NCBI RefSeq assembly: GCF_902459505.1
Contig: NC_047095.1
Span: forward strand, 115,631,380 to 115,695,379
From: Geotrypetes seraphini
Taxonomy: Eukaryota; Chordata; Amphibia; Gymnophiona; Dermophiidae
Direction: 5' to 3'
DNA length: 64,000 bases
The notes under the pieces were generated by a model. It worked only from the letters and a program-made list of their open reading frames with translations, made no database searches and was not told the origin of the DNA. The position numbers and the translations under genes are program-made. Position 1 is the stretch's first letter, and each line of letters starts with the position of its first letter. Below, in pieces: positions 53,737-63,854 of the stretch.

Positions 53737-54950
53737 GTGCTTTGAAATATTGTAGCCAGAGGTTTTGTACAAGTCAAGCTGGAATATCTAAACCAATGGT
53801 GCAGCCGGATGTTCCATTGGGGGGGGATTCCTAAAATTTTTATAAGAACAAGCTGTAAGCAATAACGATCGAAATTCTTTATCATGGGAAGCTGCTTGAA
53901 ATGCTAAAGTATGATCAGGAAATGTCTTGCTTTTATAACCCTGTACGGATGGAAAAGTGAACAGGGCATGAGACCTTCTACTAGGTTTCTACGACGCTAT
54001 GGAAAATCTATTGGCCATATAGAATGGTGCAGTGCCATATAGTAACCTTATAACAGAGACAACCCAACGTCAACAAAATCAGAAAAGAAAACCATTCAAA
54101 CCAAAATACAAATAAAAGTATCCTGTCATATAAATCAAGTGCCCATTCACCTCTCGATTAATGAATATCATCATTTGGAACAGAATCAATTCCCAAAAGC
54201 TAAATGAGAAAAAGTATGATTTGAATGGCTTTTTAAAAACTCCCGCCACACACCCTTATACAAAGTCATAGCGCAATTTTTAGCAGTAACAGCAGCAGCT
54301 GGCAGTGGCGGTAATTGCTCAATGGAGCTCTGGGGGCGGGGAGGAGAGGAAGATGTGTTTTCTTGATTTCTGGTCATATTTTTAAAACTTTCGTGAAGAA
54401 TCAATGTGAATGGCTTTATATTGCTGGTTACTGTGGTAATTCCTATTGTATTTTGCATATGGAAAAATAAGAATAAAAAAGAATTAAATGCTCCACTCCA
54501 GTCCACTTGTCTGTGTACGACTTGCAACATGTTGGGTTTTTTTTTTTTTTCTTGGGTGGGGCCAAGGGATCTCAAGACCCCCTTCCTATTGTTAATCCCT
54601 TATTTGTTCTCTTTTCTTAAAATATTGTAGTTCTTCCCCTTTTTCCTTTTGTTTTTGTTCGCCTTTTTCAGAGTTTCCTTTTTAAAAAAAAAAATTTAAA
54701 AAAATTTTTTTTAAAAATTTTTTGTTTTTCTTCTAACATCCCCTGTCCATTTATTGTCAATCTCTATTGTAATTTTATTTTATTGAACACCGCTCAGAAA
54801 GTCTGATTGAGCGGTATAAATTTTTTACATTTTAAAAAAATAAGTTTTCAATTATACAATCAAGATGAAATTTGTACAGAAAGAAGATTCAAGACAAAGA
54901 ATGCAATATTGTCCTTCAAAACAAAATAAGCAATAATTAACTAATATAAA
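53737..54950. other. Intergenic stretch with an L2-like tail
   Basis: About 54560-54840 ends like an L2 3' UTR (CACCGCTCAGAAAGTCTGAT, GAGCGGTATAAATTTTT). The rest is AT-rich and unassigned. Confidence 0.35.
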
Positions 54951-55395
54951 TCTTCTCAATAGCCTCGCCCAAACCCAGGGGAATGTCAGCATTTCTCTCC
55001 AGAGCCCTTTTGATGGGAAAAAAAGCCATCCTCACCAACTGGCTCTCCCGTGATCCCCCGTCATATGCACCATGGAGATCCCTAATGATAGTGCACGCAA
55101 CACTGGAGAGACGCATGGTGGGAGACTTGACTCTTGGCCCGGGTCGCAAATTTTGTCAGGTGTGGGAGCACTTCTGGCAGGACCTCACACCGCGTGCTCG
55201 CAGTAGACTTTTGAATCTTTAAGATTTTATTCCCACTCTCAGCTGTTGGACTGGCCATGGATTCTTGGGGAGGGGAGGGGAGGGGGGGATGGGAGGGGAA
55301 CTGATTATATTGTTGAAAATGTTATTTCCTGAATGGTACTACTGTTTGTATTTGCTTCTTACTGCTGGAATCATAAAAATCATTTAAACATAAAT
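54951..55395 (+). mobile_element. L1-type LINE ORF2 C-terminus and 3' UTR
   Basis: 54983-55222 encodes KKAILTNWLSRDPPSYAPW and WEHFWQDLTPRARSRLL, as at the end of L1 ORF2. A 3' UTR with G runs and AATCATAAAAATC follows. Confidence 0.7.
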
Positions 55396-55638
55396 CTTCT
55401 CAAGTCCTCAAATGGATCCAAAATGTAATTTAAAGGCGAGATCGAAAGAAATAATTCTTATAGAAATCAAATAGCTAACAAAGGTTAGGGCGTCCAGTTT
55501 TTCATTAAGCGCTATCCTTCGCCAGACGAGACTCCGTTGGAGAGGTTCAAAGAAAACAAATTTCTGAGCTTTATAATGAATTACGCACTTACACGGGTGC
55601 CGAAGGAGAAAAAAGTAGCCCCTAAAGCCAAAACACCA

Positions 55639-55779
55639 GGGGCTCCTTTTACAAAGGCGTGTTAGGGCCCTAATGCGCGCTAAAATGCCCCGTGCACTAG
55701 CCACTCCCTCCTCCTCTTGAGCAGGCGTAATCCGATGTGTGAGCTAAGAACGCTAGCGCACCTTCGTAAAAGGAGCCCC
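55639..55779. mobile_element. Harbinger-like MITE
   Basis: Ends GGGGCTCCTTTTACAAAGG and CCTTCGTAAAAGGAGCCCC, with inner GCGCTA/TAGCGC pairs. Same family as the three copies to the right. Confidence 0.6.
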
Positions 55780-56004
55780 AGGTTGTAATAATAGAAATTC
55801 TCTTCTACGATTTTGTGTAACCCTTGCTAGGTCTGGGAATAACCGAGGAATTCGTTTTCCTTATTTTTATAAAACATTCTCAGAAGCCAACTTTTATTTG
55901 GAGTAAGAGCTACAGTCCATAGTAAAGTAGCTGGAACAGCCACTTCTCTATCAGATGTTTCCAATAAAGTTGATATATTCATAGGTTCCTGATTTATCCC
56001 TCGT

Positions 56005-56163
56005 TGATTTCGGCAGTTGGAACCCAAGCACAGTACCGGGTAAAGCTTTGGATTCTTGCCCAGAAATAGCTAAGAAGAAAAAAAATTTAAAAAAAATTTA
56101 AATGGAATCAGGTTGGGCAGACTGGATGGACCATTCGGGTCTTTATCTGCCGTCATCTACTAT
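56005..56163 (+). mobile_element. CR1-type 3' UTR
   Basis: AACCCAAGCACAGTACCGGG ... TTTATCTGCCGTCATCTACT, nearly the same as 32926-33075. Confidence 0.65.
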
Positions 56164-56390
56164 GATTATCCTGTGTCTTACTTGGAAGATAATAAACTGT
56201 TATAAATGGAGGTAATGAAGCCTCAGGAAGTTCGAAAATTTCCAAAAGATAACATTTCCTCTAGTTTGCCACCCTCCCTCCCTTCATATAGTGAAATTCA
56301 ATATTGGAACCCTTATCCAAATTCCTGGACAAATTTTTGTGTCAGGAGGTGGGTAAGATGGCTTCCTTTTTGAAGGATTCTTTTTATATA

Positions 56391-57115
56391 AGAACATAAG
56401 AAGTTGCCTCCACTGGGTCAGACCAGAGGTCCATCATGCCCAGCAGTCCACACCCACGACGGCCAATCAGGCCCATGACCTGTAATTTGATCCTTCTCTA
56501 AGCCCTTGATCCCTTTTATCCTTCTATCCATACTCTGTCTAAAACCTATCTCTACCTCTATCTGTATCCCTCAATCCCCCTATCGTTCAGGAATTTATCC
56601 AATCCTTCCTTGAACCCCCGTAGTGTACTCCGTCCTATCACAACCTCCGGAAGCTCATTCCAGGTGTTCACTACCCTCTGTGTAAACAAGAACTTCCTAG
56701 CATTGGTTCTAAAATTGTCCCCTTTCAGCTTCTCTGAGTGCCCCCTTGTGCTTGGGGTTCCCAATAATCTGAAGAATCTGTTGAATATTTTGTCACAAGA
56801 GGTGGAATATGAGGTAGGGAGAACGAGAGGGCACTCTCTAAAGCTGAAAGTGGATAGATTCTGTACAAACGTAAGGAAGTTCTTCACCCAGAGAGTGGTA
56901 GAAATCTGGAACGCTCTTCTGGAGGCTGCTATAGGGGGAAACACCCTCCAGGGATTCAAGACAAAGTTAGACAAGTTCCCGCTGAACCGGAACATACGCA
57001 GGGAGGGCTAGTCTCAGTTAGAACAATGGTCTTTGACCTAAGGGCCGCCGCGAGAGCGGACTGCTGGGCCCGATGGACCAGTGGTCTGACCCAACAGCGG
57101 CAGTTCTTATGTTCA
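56391..57115. mobile_element. Head-to-head CR1 3' ends
   Basis: 56391-56805 is a minus-strand CR1 3' end and 56806-57115 a plus-strand one of the same subfamily (ARKFLFTQRVVNTWNELPE on minus; FFTQRVVEIWNALLE on plus). They meet near 56806, so frames on both strands look coding. Both outer ends carry CATAAGAA-type tails. Confidence 0.75.
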
Positions 57116-57257
57116 ACATTTCAACCGTAGTAACCCTAGGAAATGAATCAGTCTAAGATTATTGTTCCTGGAGAAACTCTCAAGGGATTCAAGTTTTCTT
57201 CTTAAGTTTGTATTATCTTGGATTAGCGTCTCTTGTAATTTCTCTATTAAAGATGTA

Positions 57258-57436
57258 GGGCCCCTTTTACGAAGGTGCGCCAGCGGGTTTTATCGCCAGC
57301 GCCGGACTAGCGCGCGCTACAGGGCGTGCTAGCTGAAAACCTCCCACCTGCTCAAAAGGAGGCGGTAGCGGCTAGCGCATATGGCAATTTAGCGTGCGTT
57401 ATTCCGCGCGTTAAGGCATCTTCGTAAAAGGAGCCC
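57258..57436. mobile_element. Harbinger-like MITE
   Basis: Ends GGGCCCCTTTTACGAAGG and CTTCGTAAAAGGAGCCC; inner arms CTAGCGCGCGCTA and GCGCGTTAAGG types. Confidence 0.6.
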
Positions 57437-57558
57437 TTAGAGACGCCAATCTCTTGTTTTAAATTATTTATATCATTATCATGGTTCTTTAGTTTCCCTT
57501 CTTATCTGTCGGGGCTATAAAAAATTATTTTTTAATAAACTTGAAACTTAAACTCCAA

Positions 57559-57751
57559 GGGGTCCTTTTAGCAAGGTGCGGTAGGGGGGGGTTTAACGCG
57601 CGGAATACCGTGCGTTAAACCGCCTGCCGCGCTAGTCGCTAACGCCTCCATCGACCAGGCGTTAGTTTTTTTGGGCTTGCCGCGGGGGTTAGCGCGTGAT
57701 GAAATGTCCGACGCGCTAACCCCGCTAGCGCACCTTGATAAAAGGAGCCCC
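57559..57751. mobile_element. Harbinger-like MITE
   Basis: Ends GGGGTCCTTTTAGCAAGGTG and CACCTTGATAAAAGGAGCCCC; inner TTAACGCGCGGAATACCG and CGCGCTAACCCCGCTAGCG. Confidence 0.65.
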
Positions 57752-58071
57752 AAGTTTCCACGATGGGGAGGGTATTGAAAAAAAAACAAAACAAATTATG
57801 GTAGTATTACCCTCAAATATAACTTAACAATTGCAAGGGAATGTATAAGTATAGGAAGGGGTTAAATCTTTAAAATATCTTTTCCAAAATGTCAGCGCTG
57901 TATAAACACTGGCTGCAGGATTTTTTTTTCCCTGCTATTCCTTAATCATGTAATTACTTTTTACTAATTATATAATTATGGTTTCTCGCTTGCCCCCTGT
58001 TATAGTGGATGAGCAATTTGTAGATTCCAAGCTTTATTCAAATTTGTTGAAATGCCTATCATGAATTCTAA

Positions 58072-58425
58072 GCGCTCCTTTTATCAAGTGTAGTAGCGCA
58101 CGTTAAACCGCCAGCCGCGCCTAGCCGCTACCACCTCCTCTTGAGCAGGCGGTAGTTTTTGGCCAGCGCAGGGGTTAGCAGGTGATGAAAAGTCGCGCCC
58201 GTTCCAGTGTTCCCTCTAAGCTGAGCAGGTGTCCTCCAGCTGCATTGCTACCACTAGGGGTGGAATATTTTCAGTCGCTAAGGACAGGTATGTTCCCTGG
58301 AGTCCTGCAGAACTTGCCTGTCCCTATTGGTGAGACTGTGGGTGGAGGACTCCTGCTCAGCTTAGAGGGAACAGTGCCGTTAACCCCCCCCCCCCCCCGC
58401 TAGCGCGGCTTGATAAAAGGAGCCC
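58072..58425. mobile_element. Harbinger-like MITE, TAA duplication, with nested MITE
   Basis: Ends GCGCTCCTTTTATCAAG and CTTGATAAAAGGAGCCC with TAA at 58069-58071 and 58426-58428, the 3-bp TWA target of PIF/Harbinger. A second foldback (58205-58376) lies inside. Confidence 0.7.
58205..58376. mobile_element. MITE nested in a Harbinger-like MITE
   Basis: 172 bp with inverted ends CAGTGTTCCCTCTAAGCTGA and CAGCTTAGAGGGAACAGTG. hAT-like ends, but no clean 8-bp duplication. Confidence 0.65.
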
Positions 58426-58805
58426 TAAGTGTTTTACAATATTAAAAAGAAAGGGGAGACTTACAAGGACATATAGACAGGACAAATTAAGGACTTCAAA
58501 TAAAAACGAAAGGTAAATTTAGTGAAATACAATATTTACAGGAAAAGCCAACATAGAGAGGGAAGAAACACGAGGAGGGGGCGGGAGAAGGTCCTCTTTG
58601 TTAAGGAGGCTGGAAGTGGAGAGAGTGTAAGAAAAGTATCAGGTAAAAGGAAGAGGATATTACTCAAAGGCGTCTTTAAAAAAAGGAAACACTTTAGTCC
58701 TCCTTTGAATTGGTCTAAGTTTTGTTCAGCCCTCAGGGTTTTTGGTAGAGAGCTCCAGATTGAGGGGGCTGCAACCGAGAAATTGGTATATTTCCTTCCC
58801 TTTTA

Positions 58806-59160
58806 CATAAGAACGTAAGAATAGCCTTACTGGGTCAGACCAATGGTCCATTAAGCCCAGTAGCCTGTTCTCATGGTGGCCAATCCAGGTCCCTAGTTAC
58901 CTGGCCAAAAAACCCCAAGGAGTAGCAACATTCCATGCTACCGATCCAGGTCATAGTAAAACAAACTGGCTTCAATAGAAGAGAAGGAGTGATTGAGAAG
59001 TGACCCAATTAGGCTTGAAAAACTGCTCAGAAATATGAAACTCTGAAGGGAAGGCTGTTAAACCTCCCTTGGAGAAGAGTTCACCTTCCAGTCACTGCAA
59101 ACGTAACAAGTTTATGGGCACACCGATCCAGGTCAAGCAGAGGCTTCCCCCATGTCTTTG
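58806..59160 (-). mobile_element. CR1 3' end with a 168-bp insertion
   Basis: CATAAGAACGTAAGAATAGCC ... AGTAGCAACATTCCATGC is an antisense CR1 3' end. It continues at 59122 (ACCGATCCAGGTCAAGCAG) after the insertion. Confidence 0.65.
58954..59121. mobile_element. 168-bp insertion with 14-bp target duplication, unclassified
   Basis: ACCGATCCAGGTCA occurs exactly at both edges (58940-58953 and 59122-59135). The insert has no RT, tRNA-like head or poly(A); a 14-bp duplication suggests target-primed retrotransposition. Confidence 0.7.
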
Positions 59161-59189
59161 AAACGTGATGTAAATCTGAAATGTACTAG

Positions 59190-60355
59190 TATATAACCTA
59201 AAACCACTCAACCCAGCGGTATATATAACTCATTCACAAAAATCATGTGTAATACCACTTATTCAGAACAATACACATCAGTGTTGTTAGCCCTTAAAAA
59301 TTATAGGCTTATTTTAGGCCTCAGAATTGTAGCCTACGCACAGCAGTTAAATCACAAGCTGAGATGATCCGTGTAGTTGTAACACTCCTGCTCCAATCAT
59401 TGGCCAATAATTACTTTTTTTTTTATATAGTGTTTGTATAAAGCTTATTACTTAAACCCTTCACCAAGATAAACTATTTCTTCAAAAACACTCAAAAGTC
59501 TTCAGAAAAATACTGTGCATATGTTTCCAAGATTTGAAAAAATAGACCACAAAACTTATCTTATTGTAAGCAGCCTTCACGGTTAGAGTCTTTAGACACT
59601 ACATGTCATTAATGTCTGTCTGCCGACGCGACCAGCGTTTCGCGGGAACTGCATTCATCCGCTGCGTCAGGGCCACCAGGACATTAACAATCAAAGGCTC
59701 ACTAAAAATCAAATACATAGTTAAAACATTCACACTCCAAAGCCAGACATCAGAAATTTAAATTTTTTTTTTAAAGCACCACTCACATCAATTCATTCGG
59801 TCATAGATTTTCAAACAGTGTCAAGATGGCGGCAACGTCTTTTTTATAGCCTATACACAACGTCATGACTACATCAGAGTTCATTCTCCAAACAAGATGG
59901 CCACTAATAAAAGTGTTGCCATTCAAAAGACCTATTTAGTCCTTTTGGCCACAATGTATCTAACCTATTGATCCAACGCTGCTCTCGTTGTGCAAGATAG
60001 CGTCTAAAGTCACCCCCTCTCTTTCCCGGATAAACCACTTCCAAAATGTGGGACATGTCAAATGTGTAAGCTTATGGTATGCACTGACAGGTTTTATAAT
60101 CCTAAGGATAAGAAAGAATATATCCTGAGACATACTTCTGATTTGTAAAACCTGTGGTGTTGTGTATGTCACAAAATGCCCCTGTGATTGAATTTATGTG
60201 GGACAGACATCTAGAAAATTAACTACGAGGCTTACAGAACATAAAAGTAACATTAAAAATAAGGTATTTGGGGCTCCTCTGGCTAAACATTGTATAGAAA
60301 GAGATCATGTTTTTTGGTCTTTGAAAGCTTTCATTTTGGAAGTGGTTTATCCGGG
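59190..60355 (-). mobile_element. Penelope-like element fossil: GIY-YIG region in two orientations
   Basis: Around 59940-60060 the minus strand matches the end of the Penelope GIY-YIG endonuclease (RYLAQREQRWINRLDTLWPK, GLNR). At about 60045-60355 the plus strand matches an earlier part of the same domain (YVGQT-like, then RLTEHKSNIKN). The element is thus broken and partly inverted, as after twin priming. Its 3' region carries a hammerhead-like ribozyme. The left limit is approximate. Confidence 0.7.
59609..59687 (-). ncRNA. Hammerhead-like ribozyme in the Penelope-like 3' region
   Basis: Minus strand: distal stem I UUAAUGUC/GACAUUAA (59687-59680 with 59616-59609), internal loop, proximal stem I GCC/GGC; CUGACG-CA (59670-59663); stem II GCGG/CCGC with a 13-nt loop; GAAA (59641-59638); stem III CGC-UGGUC-GCG; U at 16.1 and C at 17 (59626, 59625). 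It departs from CUGANGA only at the base before stem II. Penelope-like elements are known to carry hammerheads. Confidence 0.65.
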
Positions 60356-60464
60356 GAAAAAAAAAATCTCTCTGAGCTATTGGAGAGCTTATCTGCAAAT
60401 TAGGAGCTGTTGGGACAACACCCATATGTGGCTGACTATCCTGCTGTCCACGGAGAACCTACTT
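60356..60464. repeat. Leader fragment of the DIRS-like family
   Basis: Matches 21656-21755 (CTCTCTGAGCTATTGGAGAG, ACACCCATATGTGGCTGACT, GCTGTCCACGGAGAACCTAC). Confidence 0.7.
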
Positions 60465-63240
60465 TATCTTTCCTCGGATACAGTGTTTCCTTCCTGCAAC
60501 ATTGTAACCTTCCTGTGTAATGTATTTTATCTTTCCTCTGATACAGTGTTTCCTTCCTGCAACATTGTAACCTTCCTTTGTAATGTATTGTATCTTTTGC
60601 TCTGATACAGTGTTTCCTTCCTGCAACACTGTAACCTTCCTTTGTAATGTATTGTATCTTTTGCTCTGATACAGTCAGTGTTTCCTTCCTGCAACATTGT
60701 AACCTTCCTTTATAATGTATTGTATCTTTGGCTCTGATACAGTGTTTCCTTCCTGCAACATTGTAACCTTCCTTTGTAATGTATTGTATCTTTCCTCTGA
60801 TACAGTGTTTCCTTCCTGTAACATTGCAACCTTCCTTTGTAATGTATTGTATCTTTCGCTCTGATACAGTGTTTCCTTCCTGTAACATTGCAACCTTCCT
60901 TTGTAATGTATTGTATCTTTCGCTCTGATACAGTGTTTCCTTCCTGCAACATTGTAACCTTCCTTTGTAATGTATTGTATCTTTCGCTCTGATACTGTGT
61001 TTCCTTCCTGCAACATTGCAACCTTCCTTTGTAATGTATTTTATCTTTCCTCTGATACAGTGTTTCCTTCCTGCAACACTGTAACCTTCCTTTGTAATGT
61101 ATTGTATCTTTCGCTCTGATACAGTGTTTCCTTCCTGCAACATTGTAACCTTCCTTTGTAATGTATTTTATCTTTCCTCTGATACAGTGTTTCCTTCCTG
61201 CAACATTGAAACCTTCCTTTGTAATGTATTGTATCTTTCGCTCTGATACAGTGTTTCCTTCATGCAACATTGTAACCTTCCTTTCTAATGTATTGTATCT
61301 TTCGCTCTGATACAGTGTTTCCTTCCTGTAACATTGTAACCTTCCTTTGTAATGTATTGTATCTATCGCTCTGATACAGTGTTTCCTTCCTGTAACATTG
61401 TAACCTTCCTTTGTAATGTATTGTATCTTTCGCTCTGATACAGTGTTTCCTTCCTGCAACATTGTAACTTTCCTTTGTAATGTATTGTATCTTTCGCTCT
61501 GATACAGTGTTTCCTTCCTGCAACATTGTAACCTTCCTTTGTAATGTATTGTATCTTTTGCTCTGATACAGTGTTTCCTTCCTGCAACATTGCAACCTTC
61601 CTTTGTAATGTATTGTATCTTTCACTCTGATACTGTGTTTCCTTCCTGTAACATTGTAACCTTCCTGTGTAATGTATTGTATCTATCGCTCTGATACAGT
61701 GTTTCCTTCATGCAACATTGTAACCTTCCTTTCTAATGTATTGTATCTTTCGCTCTGATACAGTGTTTCCTTCCTTTAACATTGTAACCTTCCTTTGTAA
61801 TGTATTGTATCTATCGCTCTGATACAGTGTTTCCTTCCTGTAACATTGTAACCTTCCTTTGTAATGTATTGTATCTTTCCCTCTGATACAGTGTTTCCTT
61901 CCTGCAACATTGTAGCTTTCCTTTGTAATGTATTGTATCTTTCGCTCTGATACAGTGTTTCCTTCCTGCAACATTGTAACCTTCCTTTGTAATGTATTGT
62001 ATCTTTTGCTCTGATACAGTGTTTCCTTCCTGCAACATTGCAACCTTCCTTTGTAATGTATTGTATCTTTCACTCTGATACTGTGTTTCCTTCCTGTAAC
62101 ATTGTAACCTTCCTGTGTAATGTATTGTATCTATCGCTCTGATACAGTGTTTCCTTCATGCAACATTGTAACCTTCCTTTCTAATGTATTGTATCTTTCG
62201 CTCTGATACAGTGTTTCCTTCCTTTAACATTGTAACCTTCCTTTGTAATGTATTGTATCTATCGCTCTGATACAGTGTTTCCTTCCTGCAACATTGTAAC
62301 TTTCCTTTGTAATGTATTGTATCTTTCGCTCTGATACAGTGTTTCCTTCCTGTAACATTGTAACCTTCCTTTGTAATGTATTGTATCTTTCGCTCTGATA
62401 CAGTGTTTCCTTCCTGCAACATTGTAACTTTCCTTTGTAATGTATTGTATCTTTCGCTCTGATACAGTGTTTCCTTCCTGCAACATTGTAACTTTCCTTT
62501 GTAATGTATTGTATCTTTCGCTCTGATACAGTGTTTCCTTCCTTTAACATTGTAACCTTCCTTTGTAATGTATTGTATCTATCGCTCTGATACAGTGTTT
62601 CCTTCCTGTAACATTGTAACCTTCCTTTGTAATGTATTGTATCTATCGCTCTGATACAGTGTTTCCTTCCTGTAACATTGTAACCTTCCTTTGTAATGTA
62701 TTGTATCTTTCGCTCTGATACAGTGTTTCCTTCCTGCAACATTGTAACTTTCCTTTGTAATGTATTGTATCTTTCGCTCTGATACAGTGTTTCCTTCCTG
62801 CAACATTGTAACCTTCCTTTGTAATGTATTGTATCTTTTGCTCTGATACAGTGTTTCCTTCCTGCAACATTGCAACCTTCCTTTGTAATGTATTGTATCT
62901 TTCACTCTGATACTGTGTTTCCTTCCTGTAACATTGTAACCTTCCTGTGTAATGTATTGTATCTATCGCTCTGATACAGTGTTTCCTTCATGCAACATTG
63001 TAACCTTCCTTTCTAATGTATTGTATCTTTCGCTCTGATACAGTGTTTCCTTCCTTTAACATTGTAACCTTCCTTTGTAATGTATTGTATCTATTGCTCT
63101 GATACAGTGTTTCCTTCCTTTAACATTGTAACTTTCCTTTGCAATGTATTGTATCTTTCGCTCTGATACAGTGTTTCCTTCCTGCAACATTGTAGCCTTC
63201 CTTTGTAATGTATTGTATCTTTCGCTCTGATACACTGTTT
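60465..63240. repeat. 64-bp satellite array, about 43 copies
   Basis: Unit: GATACAGTGTTTCCTTCCTG, CAACATTGTAACCTTCC, TTTGTAATGTATTGTATCTT and CGCTCT. A variant (TTCACTCTGATACTGTG) recurs at 61621, 62069 and 62901, offsets of 7 and 13 units. The minus strand lacks stops in long stretches, and since 64 is not a multiple of 3 the apparent peptide repeats every three units. These frames are artefacts. The array is followed by an L2-like tail. Confidence 0.95.
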
Positions 63241-63360
63241 CCTTTCATTACTGAGTTGTAAATGTTTCTCCATGCTGCTTTCGTGGGTCTCTTAACCTGT
63301 AAATTGCCTCGAACCTGTTCTGGAAAAGTGTGATTAAGAAGGCCTGATTAGATTAGATTA
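63241..63360 (+). repeat. L2-like 3' tail after the satellite
   Basis: TAAATTGCCTCGAACCTGTT and a GATTAGATTAGATTAG tail, as at other L2-type 3' ends. The satellite may have arisen inside this element's 3' UTR. Confidence 0.45.
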
Positions 63361-63414
63361 GAATTATCAGCACTGATTAAGCTTTTAAAATAAGTTAGAC
63401 ACCCACATTGGATA

Positions 63415-63796
63415 GGCCAGCGTCCCGCAAGCATTTCAGCGCCGCGGCACACTACACACGGCGCTGCGGCCGGAAGGCATCCGGAAGTGCACGGATATCA
63501 ATGCAGCGACATCGTGCTCATGCATGATGTCATAACGTCAACATCCGCGCATGCGCGGAGGTCCTCCAGCCCATGACCCTGTACCTTTCACTTTGCTGGT
63601 GGGGGATCCTGGAGGAGGGGAGGTGTGGAGAGATGCCGGCAAGGAGAGGCGTCAGCGCTGGGTGGCTGCCTACAGGATGTGCCTCTCGCTGTGAGAGGCA
63701 TGTCCTGTATGTAGTCAGCCAGTGCCTCTTCTCCTTGGCGGCATCTCGTAGCATACTAGTGTGCCATGGCACACAGTTTGTGATACACTGGGCTAT
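63415..63796. repeat. hAT (Charlie-like) remnant
   Basis: Right end ACTAGTGTGCCATGGCACAC and GTTTGTGATACACTG; GCGGCACACTACACACGG near the left. No target duplication was recognised. Confidence 0.45.
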
Positions 63797-63854
63797 GTGC
63801 GCCAATCGAGGTGTCTCTCTACAAAATGGGGGGATTCAGCTACAAAATGGGGGG

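Larger units (their letters stand above)
55396..57556 (-). mobile_element. L1 ORF1 pieces split by several insertions
   Basis: The minus strand encodes, from right to left, a coiled-coil part (KLESLESFSRNNNLRLIHF, about 57140-57250), NQEPMNISTLLETSDREVAV (about 55870-55990) and LALGATFFLLRHPCKCVIHY (about 55540-55640). This is the order of L1 ORF1 (coiled coil, RRM, C-terminal domain). Inserted are MITEs (55639-55779, 57258-57436), a CR1 tail (56005-56163) and a CR1 inverted pair (56391-57115). Confidence 0.65.
58000..58805 (-). mobile_element. L2-type LINE 3' end, split by a MITE
   Basis: The minus strand right of the MITE encodes TNFSVAAPSIWSSLPKTLRA and NLDQFKGGLKCFLF. The 3' UTR continues left of the MITE. 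The reading frame runs through about 58805. Confidence 0.55.

Noticed and set aside
60436-62905. Long minus-strand open frames (up to 250 codons) with a repeated peptide
   Set aside because: They follow the 64-bp satellite exactly, rotate frame with each unit and have no promoter or splice context; the repeat simply lacks stops.
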